NCBI RefSeq assembly: GCF_040869045.1 | Contig: NC_090323.1 | Coordinates: forward strand, 174,986,083-175,050,082 | Length of the DNA stretch: 64,000 nt | Origin: Eurosta solidaginis | Taxonomy: Eukaryota; Arthropoda; Insecta; Diptera; Tephritidae | Reading direction: 5' to 3' | Shown here: in pieces, positions 22,141-37,384 of the stretch | Layout of the letters: the number at the start of each line of letters is the position of its first letter | Position numbering within the stretch: position 1 is the first letter of the stretch | Program-made: the position numbers and the translations under genes | The notes under the pieces: model-generated | What the model was told of the DNA's origin: nothing | What the model saw: only the letters and a program-made list of their open reading frames with translations | Database searches by the model: none

Positions 22141-24070
22141 TATTTGATTATTCAAAACCCCTTAATTAGTCAAAAACACTTGAAACGCCATAAGTCATAA
22201 ATATAATCAAGCTAGCTTGAAAATTTTCCATCTTCAGATCTGATGGCATTTAGTGATTTTACGCAGCAAACAACTCTTATTTTTAACTAAATAAACTATT
22301 GTTATAAAACCATATGTCAGTGTGTAAACACTTTCTTCATTAACAAACACAAAAAAATTCATAACAGTAAACAAGATATACTTCCTATTGACTCACGCAG
22401 AAACTTTGTTGTTATTCAAAAGTGTTATTTAATGTTGTTTAAACTTTTTCCAATTTTTTTAATAAAATTCGCTACGCTTTATTTGATTATTCAAAAGCCC
22501 TTAATTAGTCAAAAACACTTGAAACGCCATAAGTCATATATATAATCAAACTAGCCTAAAAATTTTCCATCTTCAGATCTGATGGCATTTAGTGATTTTA
22601 CGCAGCAAACAACTAATATTTTTAACTAAATAAACTATTGTTATAAAGCCATATGTCAGTGTGTAAATACTTTCTTCATTACCAAACAAAAAAAAAATTC
22701 ATAACAGTAAACAAGACTATTGACTTACGTAGAATCTTTGTTGTTATTCAAAAGTGTTAATTTAACGTTTTTTAAACTTTTTCCAATTTTTTTTAAATAA
22801 AATTCGCTACGCTTTGTTTGATTATTCAAAAGCCCTAATTAGTCAAAAACACTTGAAATACCATAAGTCATAAATATAATCAAACTAGCCCAAAAATTTT
22901 CCATCTTCAGATCTGATGGCGCGTAGTGATTTTACACAGCAAACAACTCTTATTTTTAACTAATTAAACTATTGTTATAAAGCCATATGTCAGTGTGTAA
23001 ACACTTTCCTCATTAACAAACAAAAAAAATTCATAACAATAACCAAATTTTGTCCTATTTACATACGTAGAATCTTTGTTATTATTCAAAAGTGTTAATT
23101 AAAATTCGCTACGTTTTATTTGATTATTCAAAAGTCCTTAATTAGTCAAAAACATTTCAAACGCCATAAGTCAGAAATATAATCAAACTAGCCTAAAAAT
23201 TTTCCATCTTCAGTTCTGATGGCATTTGGGGATTTTACGCAGCAAACAATTCTTATTTTTAACTAAATAAAATATTGTTATAAAGACATATGTCAGTATG
23301 TAAACACTTTCTTCATTAACAAACAAAAAAAATTCATAACAGTAAACAAGATATACTTTCTATTGACTCACGTAGAATCTTTGTTGTTATTCAAAAGTGT
23401 TAATTTAACGTTGTTTAAATTATCCCAATTTTTTTAATAAAATTCGCTACACAACAAAAACAAAATTCGCTACACCTTATTTGATTATTCAAAACCCCTT
23501 AATTAGTCAAAAACACTTGAAACGCCATAAGTCATAAATATAATCAAGCTAGCTTGAAAATTTTCCATCTTCAGATCTGATGGCATTTAGTGATTTTACG
23601 CAGCAAACAACTCTTATTTTTAACTAAATAAACTATTGTTATAAAACCATATGTCAGTGTGTAAACACTTTCTTCATTAACAAACACAAAAAAATTCATA
23701 ACAGTAAACAGATATACTTCCTATTGACTTACGTAGAATCTTTGTTGTTATTCAAAAGTGTTAATTTAACGCTGTTTAAACTTTTCCCAATTTTTTTAAA
23801 AAAATTCGCTACGCTTTATTTGATTATTCAAAAGCCCTTAATTAGTCAAAAACACTTGAAACGCGATAAGTCATAAATATAATCAAAATAGCCTAAAAAT
23901 TTTCAATCTTCAGATCTGATGGCATTTAGTGATTTTACGCAGCAAACAACTCTTATTTTTAACTAAATAAACTATTGTTATAAAGCCATATGTTAGTGTG
24001 TAAACACCTTCTTCATTAACAAACACAAAAAAATTCATAATAGTAAACAAGATATACTTCCTACTGACTC

Positions 24071-24328
24071 GTAGAATCTTTGTTGTTATTCAAAAGTGTT
24101 AATTTAACGTTGTTTAAATTTTTCCCAATTTTTTTAATAAAATTCGCTACGCTTACGTAGAATCTTTTTTGTTATTCAAAAGTGTTAATTTAACGTTGTT
24201 TAAACTTTTCCCAATTTTTTTAATAAAATTCGCTACGCTTACATAGAATCTTTGTTGTTATTCAAAAGTGTTAATTTAACGTTGTTTAAACTTTTCCCAA
24301 TTTTTTTAATAAAATTCGCTACGCTTTG
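24071..24328 (+). repeat. 86-bp internal triplication, site 3
   Basis: Units start at 24071, 24157 and 24243. The third has ACATAGAATC in place of ACGTAGAATC. Flanks match site 2. Confidence 0.9.
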
Positions 24329-26084
24329 TTTGATTATTCAAAAGCCCTTAAACACTTGAAACGCCATAAGTCATAAATATAATCAAAATAGCCTAAAAAT
24401 TTTCCATCTTCAGATCTGATGGCATTTAGTGATTTTACGCAGCAAACAACTCTTATTTTTAACTAATAAACTATTGTTATAAAGCCATATGTCAGTGTGT
24501 AAACACTTTCTTCATTAACAAACACAAAAAAATGCATAACACTAAACAAGATATACTTCCTAATTACGTAGAATCTTTATTGTTATTCAAAAGTGTTAAT
24601 TTAACGTAGTTTAAACTTTTCACAATTTTTTTAAAAAATTCGCTACGCTTTATTTTATTATTCTAAAGCCCTTAATTAGTCAAAAACTTTTGAAACGCCA
24701 TAAGTCATAAATATAATCAAACTAGCCTAAAAATTTTCCATCTTCAGATCTGATGACATTTAGTGACTATTGTTATAAAGCAATATGTCAGTGTGTAAAC
24801 ACTTTCTTCATGAACAAACAAAAAAAATTCATAACAGTAAACAAGATATACTTCCTATTGACTTACGTAGAATCTTTGTTGTTATTCAAAAGTGTTAATT
24901 TCACGTTGTTTAAACTTTTTCCAATTTTTTTTAAATAAAATTCGCTACGCTTTATTTGATTATTCAAAAGCCCTTAATTAGTCAAAAACACTTGAAACAC
25001 CATAAGTCATAAATATAATCAAACTAGCCTAAAAATTTTCCATCTTCAGATCTGATGGCATTTGGTGATTTTACGCAGCAAACAACTCTTATTTTTCACT
25101 AATTAAATTATTGTTATAAAGCCATATGTCAGTGTGTAAACACTTTCCTTATTAACAAACAAAAAAAATTCATAACAGTTACCAAATTTTTTCCTATTTA
25201 CATACGTAGAATCTTTGTTATTATTCAAAAGTGTTAATTTACCGTTGTTTAAACTTTTCCCAAATTTTTTAATAAATTTCGTTGCGCTTTATTTTATTAT
25301 TCAAAAGCCCTTAATTAGTCAAAAACGCCTGAAACGCCATAAGTCATAAATATAATCAAAATAGCCTAAAAATGTTCAATCTTCAGATCTGATGGCATTT
25401 AGTGATTTTACGCAGCAAACAACTCTTATTTTTAACTAAATAAACTATTGTTATAAAGGCATATGTCAGTGTGTAAACACTTTCTTCATTAACAAACACA
25501 AAAAAATTCACAAGAGTAAACAAGATATACTTCCTATTGACTTACGTAGAATCTTTGTTGTTATTCAAAAGTGTTAATTTAACGTTGTTTAAACTTTTCC
25601 CAATTTTTTTAATAAAATTCGCTACGCTTTATTTAATTATTCTAAAGCCCTTAATTAGTCAAAAACACTTGAGACGCCATAAGTCATAAATATAATCAAA
25701 CTAGCCTAAAAATTTTCCATCTTCAGATCTGATGGCATTTAGTGACTATTGTTATAAAGCAATATGTCAGTGTGTAAACACTTTCTTCATTAACAAACAA
25801 AAAAAAATTCATAACAGTAAACAAGATATACTTCCTATTGACTCACGTAGAATCTTTGTTGTTATTCAAAAGTTTTAATTTAACGTTGTTTAAACTTTTC
25901 CCAATTTTTTTAATAAAATTCGCTACGCTTTATTTGATTATTCAAAAGCCCTTAATCAGTCAAAAACACTTGAAACGCCATAAGTCATAAATATAATCAA
26001 ACTAGCCTAAAAATTTTCCATCTTCAGATCTGATGGCATTTGGTGATTTTACGCAGCAAACAACTCTTATTTTTCACTAATTAA

Positions 26085-27890
26085 ATTATTGTTATAAAGC
26101 CATATGTCAGTGTGTAAACACTTTCTTCATTAACAAACACAAAAAAATTCATAACAGTAAACAGATATACTTCCTATTGACTTACGTAGAATCTTTGTTG
26201 TTATTCAAAAGTGTTAATTTAACGCTGTTTAAACTTTTTCCAATTTTTTTTAAATAAAATTCGCTACGCTTTATTTGATTACTCAAAAGCCCTTAATTAG
26301 TCAAAAACACTTGAAACACCATAAGTCATAAATATAATCAAACTAGCCTAAAAATTTTCCATCTTCAGATCTGATGGCATTTGGTGATTTTACGCAGCAA
26401 ACAACTCTTATTTTTCACTAATTAAATTATTGTTATAAAGCCATATGTCAGTGTGTAAACACTTTCTTCATTAAAAAACACAAAAAAATTCATAACAGTA
26501 AACAGATATACTTCCTATTGACTTACGTAGAATCTTTGTTGTTATTCAAAAGTGTTAATTTAACGCTGTTTAAACTTTTCCCAATTTTTTTAAAAAAATT
26601 CGCTACGCTTTATTTGATTATTCAAAAGCCCTTAATTAGTCAAAAACACTTGAAACGCGATAAGTCATAAATATAACAAAATAGCCTAAAAATTTTCAAT
26701 CTTCAGATCTGATGGCATTTAGTGATTTTACGCAGCAAACAACTCTTATTTTTAATTAAATAAACTATTGTTATAAAGCCATATGTCAGTGTGTAAACAC
26801 TTTCTTCATTAACAAACACAAAAAAATTCATAATAGTAAACAAGATATACTTCCTACTGACTCGTAGAACCTTTGTTGTTATTCAAAAGTGTTAATTTAA
26901 CGTTGTTTAAACTTTTTCCAATTTTTTTTAAATAAAATTCGCTACGCTTTATTTGATTACTCAAAAGCCCTTAATTAGTCAAAAAGACTTGAAACACCAT
27001 AAGTCATAAATATAATCAAACTAGCCTAAAAATTTTCCATCTTCAGATCTGATGGCATTTGGTGATTTTACGCAGCAAACAACTCTTATTTTTAACTAAA
27101 TAAACTATTGTTATAAATACATATGTCAGTGTGTATATACTTCCTTCATTAACAAACAAAAAAAATTCATAACAGTAAACAAGATATACTTCCTATTGAC
27201 TTACGTAGAATCTTTGTTGTTATTCAAAAGTGTTAATTTAACGTTGTTTAAACTTTTTCCAATTTTTTTTAAATAAAATTCGCTACGCTTTATTTGATTA
27301 CTCAAAAGCCCTTAATTAGTCAAAAACACTTGAAACGCGATAAGTCATAAATATAATCAAACTAGCCTAAAAATTTTCCATCTTCAGATCTGATGGCATT
27401 TGGTGCTTTTACGCAGCAAACAACTCTTATTTTTCACTAATTAAATTATTGTTATAAAGCCATATGTCAGTGTGTAAACACTTTCTTCATTAACAAACAC
27501 AAAAAAATTCATAACAGTAAACAGATATACTTCCTATTGACTTACGTAGAATCTTTGTTGTTATTCAAAAGTGTTAATTTAACGCTGTTTAAACTTTTCC
27601 CAATTTTTTTAAAAAAATTCGCTACGCTTTATTTGATTATTCAAAAGCCCTTAATTAGTCAAAAACACTTGAAACGCGATAAGTCATAAATATAACAAAA
27701 TAGCCTAAAAATTTTCAATCTTCAGATCTGATGGCATTTAGTGATTTTACGCAGCAAACAACTCTTATTTTTAACTAAATAAACTATTGTTATAAAGCCA
27801 TATGTCAGTGTGTAAACACTTTCTTCATTAACAAACACAAAAAAATTCATAATAGTAAACAAGATATACTTCCTACTGACTCGTAGAACC
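26085..27890 (+). repeat. 1,019-bp trimeric higher-order repeat
   Basis: The private string ATATAACAAAATAGCC occurs at 26671 and 27690, 1,019 bp apart, with the flanking three monomers matching. The period equals three monomers. Confidence 0.75.
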
Positions 27891-28140
27891 TTTGTTGTTA
27901 TTCAAAAGTGTTAATTTAACGTTGTTTAAATTTTTCCCAATTTTTTTAATAAAATTCGCTACGCTTACGTAGAATCTTTTTTGTTATTCAAAAGTGTTAA
28001 TTTAACGTTGTTTAAACTTTTCCCAATTTTTTTAATAAAATTCGCTACGCTTACGTAGAATCTTTGTTGTTATTCAAAAGTGTTAATTTAACGTTGTTTA
28101 AACTTTTCCCAATTTTTTTAATAAAATTCGCTACGCTTTG
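27883..28140 (+). repeat. 86-bp internal triplication, site 4
   Basis: Units start at 27883, 27969 and 28055. Two-copy versions of the same subrepeat (85-86-bp period) occur at about 28682-28853, 31015-31186, 31700-31871 and 33360-33531. Confidence 0.9.
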
Positions 28141-28559
28141 TTTGATTATTCAAAAGCCCTTAAACACTTGAAACGCCATAAGTCATAAATATAATCAAAA
28201 TAGCCTAAAAATTTTCCATCTTCAGATCTGATGGCATTTAGTGATTTTACGCAGCAAACAACTCTTATTTTTAACTAAATAAACTATTGTTATAAAGCCA
28301 TATGTCAGTGTGTAAACACTTTCTTCATTAACAAACACAAAAAAATTCATAACACTAAACAAGATATACTTCCTAATTACGTAGAATCTTTATTGTTATT
28401 CAAAAGTGTTAATTTAAAGTTGTTTAAACTTTTCCCAATTTTTTTAATAAAATTCGCTACGCTTTATTTGATTATTCAAAAGCCCTTAATTAGTCAAAAA
28501 CACTTGAAACGCCATAAGTCATATATATAATCAAACTAGCCTAAAAATTTTCCATCTTC

Positions 28560-31500
28560 AGATCTGATGGCATTTAGTGACTATTGTTATAAAGCAATAT
28601 GTCAGTGTGTAAACACTTTCTTCATTAACAAACAAAAAAAAATTCATAACAGTAAACAAGATATACTTCCTATTGACTCACGTAGAATCTTTGTTGTTAT
28701 TCAAAAGTGTTAATTTAACGTTGTTTAAATTTTCCCAAATTTTTTAATAAAATTCGCTACGCTTACGTAGAATCTTTGTTGTTATTCAAAAGTGTTAATT
28801 TAACGTTGTTTAAACTTTTCACAATTTTTTTAAAAAATTCGCTACGCTTTATTTTATTATTCTAAAGCCCTTAATTAGTCAAAAACTTTTGAAACGCCAT
28901 AAGTCATAAATATAATCAAACTAGCCTAAAAATTTTCCATCTTCAGATCTGATGACATTTAGTGACTATTGTTATAAAGCAATATGTCAGTGTGTAAACA
29001 CTTTCTTCATGAACAAACAAAAAAAATTCATAACAGTAAACAAGATATACTTCCTATTGACTCACGTAGGATCTTTGTTGTTATTCAAAAGTGTTAATTT
29101 AACGTTGTTTAAACTTTTCCCAATTTTTTTAATAAAATTCGCTACGCTTTATTTGATTATTCAAAAGCCCTTAATTAGTCAAAAACACTTGAAACGCCAT
29201 AAGTCATATATATAATCAAACTAGCCTAAAAATTTTCCATCTTCAGATCTGATGGCATTTAGTGACTATTGTTATAAAGCAATATGTCAGTGTGTAAACA
29301 CTTTCTTCATTAACAAACAAAAAAAAAATCATAACAGTAAACAAGATATACTTCCTATTGACTCACGTAGAATCTTTGTTGTTATTCAAAAGTGTTAATT
29401 TAACGTTGTTTAAACCTTTCCCAATTTTTTTAATAAAATTCGCTACGCTTTATTTGATTATTCAAAAGCCCTTAATCAGTCAAAAACACTTGAAACGCCA
29501 TAAGTCATAAATATAATCAAACTAGCCGAAAAATTTTCCATCTTCAGATCTGATGGTATTTAGTGATTTTACGCAGCAAACAACTCTTATTTTTAACTAA
29601 ATAAACTATTGTTATAAATACATATGTCAGTGTGTAAATACTTCCTTCATTAACAAACAAAAAAAATTCATAACAGTAACCAAATTTTTTCCTATTGACA
29701 TACGTAGAATCTTTGTTATTATTCAAAAGTGTTAATTTACCGTTGTTTAAACTTTTCCTAAATTTTTTAATAAATTTCGTTGCGCTTTATTTTATTATTC
29801 AAAAGCCCTTAATTAGTCAAAAACGCCTGAAACGCCATAAGTCATAAATATAATCAAACTAGCCTAAAAATTTTCCATCTTCAGATCTGATGGCATTTGG
29901 TGATTTTACGCAGCAAACAACTCTTATTTTTCACTAATTAAATTATTGTTATAAAGCCATATGTCAGTGTGTAAACACTTTCCTCATTAACAAACAAAAA
30001 AAATTCATAACAGTTACCAAATTGTTTCCTATTTACATACGTAGAATCTTTGTTATTATTCAAAAGTGTTAATTTACCGTTGTTTAAACTTTTCCCAAAT
30101 TTTTTAATAAATTTCGTTGCGCTTTATTTGATTATTCAAAAGCCCTTAATTAGTCAAAAACGCCTGAAACGCCATAAGTCATAAATATAATCAAAATAGC
30201 CTAAAAATTTTCCGTCTTCAGATCTGATGGCATTTAGAGATTTTACGCAGCAAACAACTCTTATTTTTAACTAAATAAACTATTGTTATAAAGCCATATG
30301 TCAGTGTGTAAACACTTTCCTCATTAACAAACAAAAAAATTCATAACAGTAACCAAATTTTTTCCTATTGACATACGTAGAATCTTTGTTATTATTCAAA
30401 AGTGTTAATTTACCGTTGTTTAAACTTTTCCCAAATTTTTTAATAAATTTCGTTGCGCTTTATTTTATTATTCAAAAGCCCTTAATTAGTCAAAAACGCC
30501 TGAAACGCCATAAGTCATAAATATAATCAAACTAGCCTAAAAATTTTCCATCTTCAGATCTGATGGCATTTGGTGATTTTACGCAGCAAACAACTCTTAT
30601 TTTTCACTAATTAAATTATTGTTATAAAGCCATATGTCAGTGTGTAAACACTTTCCTCATTAACAAACAAAAAAAATTCATAACAGTTACCAAATTGTTT
30701 CCTATTTACATACGTAGAATCTTTGTTATTATTCAAAAGTGTTAATTTACCGTTGTTTAAACTTTTCCCAATTTTTTTAATAAAATTCGCTACGCTTTAT
30801 TTGATTATTCAAAAGCCCTTAATTAGTCAAAAACACTTGAAACGCCATAAGTCATATATATAATCAAACTAGCCTAAAAATTTTCCATCTTCAGATCTGA
30901 TGGCATTTAGTGACTATTGTTATAAAGCAATATGTCAGTGTGTAAACACTTTCTTCATTAACAAACAAAAAAAAATGCATAACAGTAAACAAGATATACT
31001 TCCTATTGACTCACGTAGAATCTTTGTTGTTATTCAAAAGTGTTAATTTAACGTTGTTTAAATTTTCCCAAATTTTTTAATAAAATTCGCTACGCTTACG
31101 TAGAATCTTTGTTGTTATTCAAAAGTGTTAATTTAACGTTGTTTAAACTTTTCACAATTTTTTTAAAAAATTCGCTACGCTTTATTTTATTATTCTAAAG
31201 CCCTTAATTAGTCAAAAACTTTTGAAACGCCATAAGTCATAAATATAATCAAACTAGCCTAAAAATTTTCCATCTTCAGATCTGATGACATTTAGTGACT
31301 ATTGTTATAAAGCAATATGTCAGTGTGTAAACACTTTCTTCATGAACAAACAAAAAAAATTCATAACAGTAAACAAGATATACTTCCTATTGACTCACGT
31401 AGGATCTTTGTTGTTATTCAAAAGTGTTAATTTAACGTTGTTTAAACTTTTCCCAATTTTTTTAATAAAATTCGATACGCTTTATTTGATTATTCAAAAG

Positions 31501-34500
31501 CCCTTAATTAGTCAAAAACACTTGAAACGCCATAAGTCATATATATAATCAAACTAGCCTAAAAATTTTCCATCTTCAGATCTGATGGCATTTAGTGACT
31601 ATTGTTATAAAGCAATATGTCAGTGTGTAAACACTTTCTTCATTAACAAACAAAAAAAAAATCATAACAGTAAACAAGATATACTTCCTATTGACTCACG
31701 TAGAATCTTTGTTGTTATTCAAAAGTGTTAATTTAACGTTGTTTAAATTTTCCCAAATTTTTTAATAAAATTCGCTACGCTTACGTAGAATCTTTGTTGT
31801 TATTCAAAAGTGTTAATTTAACGTTGTTTAAATTTTTCACAATTTTTTTAAAAAATTCGCTACGCTTTATTTTATTATTCTAAAGCCCTTAATTAGTCAA
31901 AAACTTTTGAAACGCCATAAGTCATAAATATAATCAAACTAGCCTAAAAATTTTCCATCTTCAGATCTGATGACATTTAGTGACTATTGTTATAAAGCAA
32001 TATGTCAGTGTGTAAACACTTTCTTCATGAACAAACAAAAAAAATTCATAACAGTAAACAAGATATACTTCCTATTGACACACGTAGGATCTTTGTTGTT
32101 ATTCAAAAGTGTTAATTTAACGTTGTTTAAACTTTTCCCAATTTTTTTAATAAAATTCGCTACGCTTTATTTGATTATTCAAAAGCCCTTAATTAGTCAA
32201 AAACACTTGAAACGCCATAAGTCATATATATAATCAAACTAGCCTAAAAATTGTCCATCTTCAGATCTGATGGCATTTAGTGACTATTGTTATAAAGCAA
32301 TATGTCAGTGTGTAAACACTTTCTTCATTAACAAACAAAAAAAAAATCATAACAGTAAACAAGATATACTTCCTATTGACTCACGTAGAATCTTTGTTGT
32401 TATTCAAAAGTGTTAATTTAACGTTGTTTAAACCTTTCCCAATTTTTTTAATAAAATTCGCTACGCTTTATTTGATTATTCAAAAGCCCTTAATCAGTCA
32501 AAAACACTTGAAACGCCATAAGTCATAAATATAATCAAACTAGCCGAAAAATTTTCCATCTTCAGATCTGATGGTATTTAGTGATTTTACGCAGCAAACA
32601 ACTCTTATTTTTAACTAAATAAACTATTGTTATAAATACATATGTCAGTGTGTAAATACTTCCTTCATTAACAAACAAAAAAAATTCATAACAGTAACCA
32701 AATTTTTTCCTATTGACATACGTAGAATTTTTGTTATTATTCAAAAGTGTTAATTTACCGTTGTTTAAACTTTTCCTAAATTTTTTAATAAATTTCGTTG
32801 CGCTTTATTTTATTATTCAAAAGCCCTTAATTAGTCAAAAACGCCTGAAACGCCATAAGTCATAAATATAATCAAACTAGCCGAAAAATTTTCCATCTTC
32901 AGATCTGATGGCATTTGGTGATTTTACGCAGCAAACAACTCTTATTTTTCACTAATTAAATTATTGTTATAAAGCCATATGTCAGTGTGTAAACACTTTC
33001 CTCATTAACAAACAAAAAAAATTCATAACAGTTACCAAATTGTTTCCTATTTACATACGTAGAATCTTTGTTATTATTCAAAAGTGTTAATTTACCGTTG
33101 TTTAAACTTTTCCCAATTTTTTTAATAAAATTCGCTACGCTTTATTTGATTATTCAAAAGCCCTTAATTAGTCAAAAACACTTGAAACGCCATAAGTCAT
33201 ATATATAATCAAACTAGCCTAAAAATTTTCCATCTTCAGATCTGATGGCATTTAGTGACTATTGTTATAAAGCAATATGTCAGTGTGTAAACACTTTCTT
33301 CATTAACAAACAAAAAAAAATTCATAACAGTAAACAAGATATACTTCCTATTGACTCACGTAGAATCTTTGTTGTTATTCAAAAGTGTTAATTTAACGTT
33401 GTTTAAATTTTCCCAAATTTTTTAATAAAATTCGCTACGCTTACGTAGAATCTTTGTTGTTATTCAAAAGTGTTAATTTAACGTTGTTTAAACTTTTCAC
33501 AATTTTTTTAAAAAATTCGCTACGCTTTATTTTATTATTCTAAAGCCCTTAATTAGTCAAAAACTTTTGAAACGCCATAAGTCATAAATATAATCAAACT
33601 AGCCTAAAAATTTTCCATCTTCAGATCTGATGACATTTAGTGACTATTGTTATAAAGCAATATGTCAGTGTGTAAACACTTTCTTCATGAACAAACAAAA
33701 AAAATTCATAACAGTAAACAAGATATACTTCCTATTGACTCACGTAGGATCTTTGTTGTTATTCAAAAGTGTTAATTTAACGTTGTTTAAACTTTTCCCA
33801 ATTTTTTTAATAAAATTCGCTACGCTTTATTTGATTATTCAAAAGCCCTTAATTAGTCAAAAACACTTGAAACGCCATAAGTCATATATATAATCAAACT
33901 AGCCTAAAAATTTTCCATCTTCAGATCTGATGGCATTTAGTGACTATTGTTATAAAGCAATATGTCAGTGTGTAAACACTTTCTTCATTAACAAACAAAA
34001 AAAAAATCATAACAGTAACCAAGATATACTTCCTATTGACTCACGTAGAATCTTTGTTGTTATTCAAAAGTGTTAATTTAACGTTGTTTAAACCTTTCCC
34101 AATTTTTTTAATAAAATTCGCTACGCTTTATTTGATTATTCAAAAGCCCTTAATCAGTCAAAAACACTTGAAACGCCATAAGTCATAAATATAATCAAAC
34201 TAGCCGAAAAATTTTCCATCTTCAGATCTGATGGTATTTAGTGATTTTACGCAGCAAACAACTCTTATTTTTAACTAAATAAACTATTGTTATAAATACA
34301 TATGTCAGTGTGTAAATACTTCCTTCATTAACAAACAAAAAAAATTCATAACAGTAACCAAATTTTTTCCTATTGACATACGTAGAATCTTTGTTATTAT
34401 TCAAAAGTGTTAATTTACCGTTGTTTAAACTTTTCCTAAATTTTTTAATAAATTTCGTTGCGCTTTATTTTATTATTCAAAAGCCCTTAATTAGTCAAAA

Positions 34501-35490
34501 ACGCCTGAAACGCCATAAGTCATAAATATAATCAAACTAGCCTAAAAATTTTCCATCTTCAGATCTGATGGCATTTGGTGATTTTACGCAGCAAACAACT
34601 CTTATTTTTCACTAATTAAATTATTGTTATAAAGCCATATGTCAGTGTGTAAACACTTTCCTCATTAACAAACAAAAAAAATTCATAACAGTTACCAAAT
34701 TGTTTCCTATTTACATACGTACAATCTTTGTTATTATTCAAAAGTGTTAATTTACCGTTGTTTAAACTTTTCCCAAATTTTTTAATAAATTTCGTTGCGC
34801 TTTATTTTATTATTCAAAAGCCCTTAATTAGTCAAAAACGCCTGAAACGCCATAAGTCATAAATATAATCAAAATAGCCTAAAAATTTTCCGTCTTCAGA
34901 TCTGATGGCATTTAGAGATTTTACGCAGCAAACAACTCTTATTTTTAACTAAATAAACTATTGTTATAAAGCCATATGTCAGTGTGTAAACACTTTCCTC
35001 ATTAACAAACAAAAAAATTCATAACAGTAACCAAATTTTTTCCTATTGACATACGTAGAATCTTTGTTATTATTCAAAAGTGTTAATTTACCGTTGTTTA
35101 AACTTTTCCCAAATTTTTTAATAAATTTCGTTGCGCTTTATTTTATTATTCAAAAGCCCTTAATTAGTCAAAAACGCCTGAAACGCCATAAGTCATAAAT
35201 ATAATCAAACTAGCCTAAAAATTTTCCATCTTCAGATCTGATGGCATTTGGTGATTTTACGCAGCAAACAACTCTTATTTTTCACTAATTAAATTATTGT
35301 TATAAAGCCATATGTCAGTGTGTAAACACTTTCCTCATTAACAAACAAAAAAAATTCATAACAGTTACCAAATTGTTTCCTATTTACATACGTAGAATCT
35401 TTGTTATTATTCAAAAGTGTTAATTTACCGTTGTTTAAACTTTTCCCAATTTTTTTAATAAAATTCGCTACGCTTTATTTGATTATTCAA
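28560..35490 (+). repeat. Higher-order repeat zone with 4,678-bp and 1,660-bp offsets
   Basis: The segment 28560-30770 matches 33238-35450 with a constant 4,678-bp offset, including the private variant TTTTCCGTCTTCAG at 30212 and 34890. Between them a block starting near 31600 recurs 1,660 bp later (31970 and 33630; 32562 and 34222). Copies are almost identical over hundreds of bases. Confidence 0.8.
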
Positions 35491-37384
35491 AAGCCTTTAA
35501 TTAGTCAAAAACACTTGAAACTCCATAAGTCATAAATATAATCAAAATAGCATACACATTTTCCATCTTCAGATCTGATGGCATTTAGTGATTTTACGCA
35601 GCAAGCAACTCTTATTTTTAACTAATTAAATTATTGTTATAAAGCCATATGTCAGTGTGTAAACACTTTCTTCATTAACAAACAAAAAAATTCATAACAG
35701 TAAACAAGATATACTTGCTATTGACTTACGTAGAATCTTTGTTGTTATTCAAAAGTGTTAATTTAACGTTGTTTAAACATTTCGCAAATTTTTTAATAAA
35801 ATTCGCTACGCTGTATTTGATTATTCAAAAGCCCTTAATTAGTCAAAAACCCTTGAAACGCCATAAGTCATAAATATAATCAAACTAGCCTAAAAATTTT
35901 CCATCTTCAGATCTGATGGCATTTAGTGACTATTGTTATAAAGCCATATGTCAGTGTGTAAACACTTTCTTCATTAACAAACATAAAAAATTCATAACAG
36001 TAAACATGATATACTTCCTATTGACTCACGTAGAATCTTTGTTGTTATTCAAAAGTGTTAATTTAACGTTTTTTAAACTTTTCCCAATTTTTTTAATAAA
36101 ATTCGCTACGCTTTATTTGATTATTCAAAAGCCCTTAATTAGTCAAAGACACTTGAAACGCCATAAGTCATAAATAAAATCAAAATAGCCTAAAAATTTT
36201 CCATCTTCATATCTGTTGGCATTTAGTGATTTTACGCAGCAAACAACTATTATTTTTAACTAAATAAGCTATTGTTATAAAGCCATATGTCAGTGTGTAA
36301 ACACTTTCTTCATAAACAAACAAAAAAACCCATAACAGTAAACAAGATATACTTCCTATTGACTTACGTAGAATCTTTGTTGTTATTCAAAAGTGTTAAT
36401 TTAACGTTGTTTAAACGTTTCGCAAATTTTTTAATAAAATTCGCTACGCTGTATTTGATTATTCAAAAGCCCTTAATTAGTCAAAAACACTTGAAACGCC
36501 ATAAGTCATAAATATAATCAAACTAGCCTAAAAATTTTCCATCTTCAGATCTGATGGCATTTAGTGACTATCGTTATAAAGTCATATGTCAGTGTGTAAA
36601 CAATTTCTTCATTAACAAACAGAAAAAAATTCATAACAGTAAACAAGATATACTTCCTATTGACTTACGTAGAATCTTTGTTGTTTTTCAAAAGTGTTAA
36701 TTTATCGTTTTTTAAACTTTTCCCAATTTTTTTAATCTAATTCGCTACGCTTTATTTTATTATTCAAAAGCCTTTAATTAGTCAAAAACACTTGAAACGC
36801 CATAAGTCATAAATATAATCAAACTAGCCTAAAAATTTTCCATCTTCAGACCTGATGGCATTTAGGGATTTTACGCAGCAAACAACTCTTATTTTTAACT
36901 AAATAAGCTATTGTTATAAAGCCATATGTCAGTGTGTAAACACTTTCTTCATAAACAAACAAAAAAACCCATAACAGTAAACAAGATATACTTCCTATTG
37001 ACTTACGTAGAATCTTTGTTGTTATTCAAAAGTGTTAATTTAACGTTGTTTAAACTTTTCCCAATTTTTTTAATAAAATTCGCTACGCTTTATTTAATTA
37101 TTCAAAAGCATTTAATTAGTCAAAAACACTTGAAACGCTATAAGTCATAAATATAATCAAACTAGCCTAAAAATTTTCCATCTTCAGATCTGATGGCATT
37201 TAGAGATTTTACGCAGCAAACAACTCTTATTTTTAACTAAATAAACTATAGTTATAAGGCCATATGTCAGTGTGTAAACACTTTCTTCATTAACAAACAA
37301 AAAAAATTCATAACAGTAAACATGATATACTTCCTATTGACTCACGTAGAATCTTTGTTGTTATTCAAAATTGTTAATTTAACG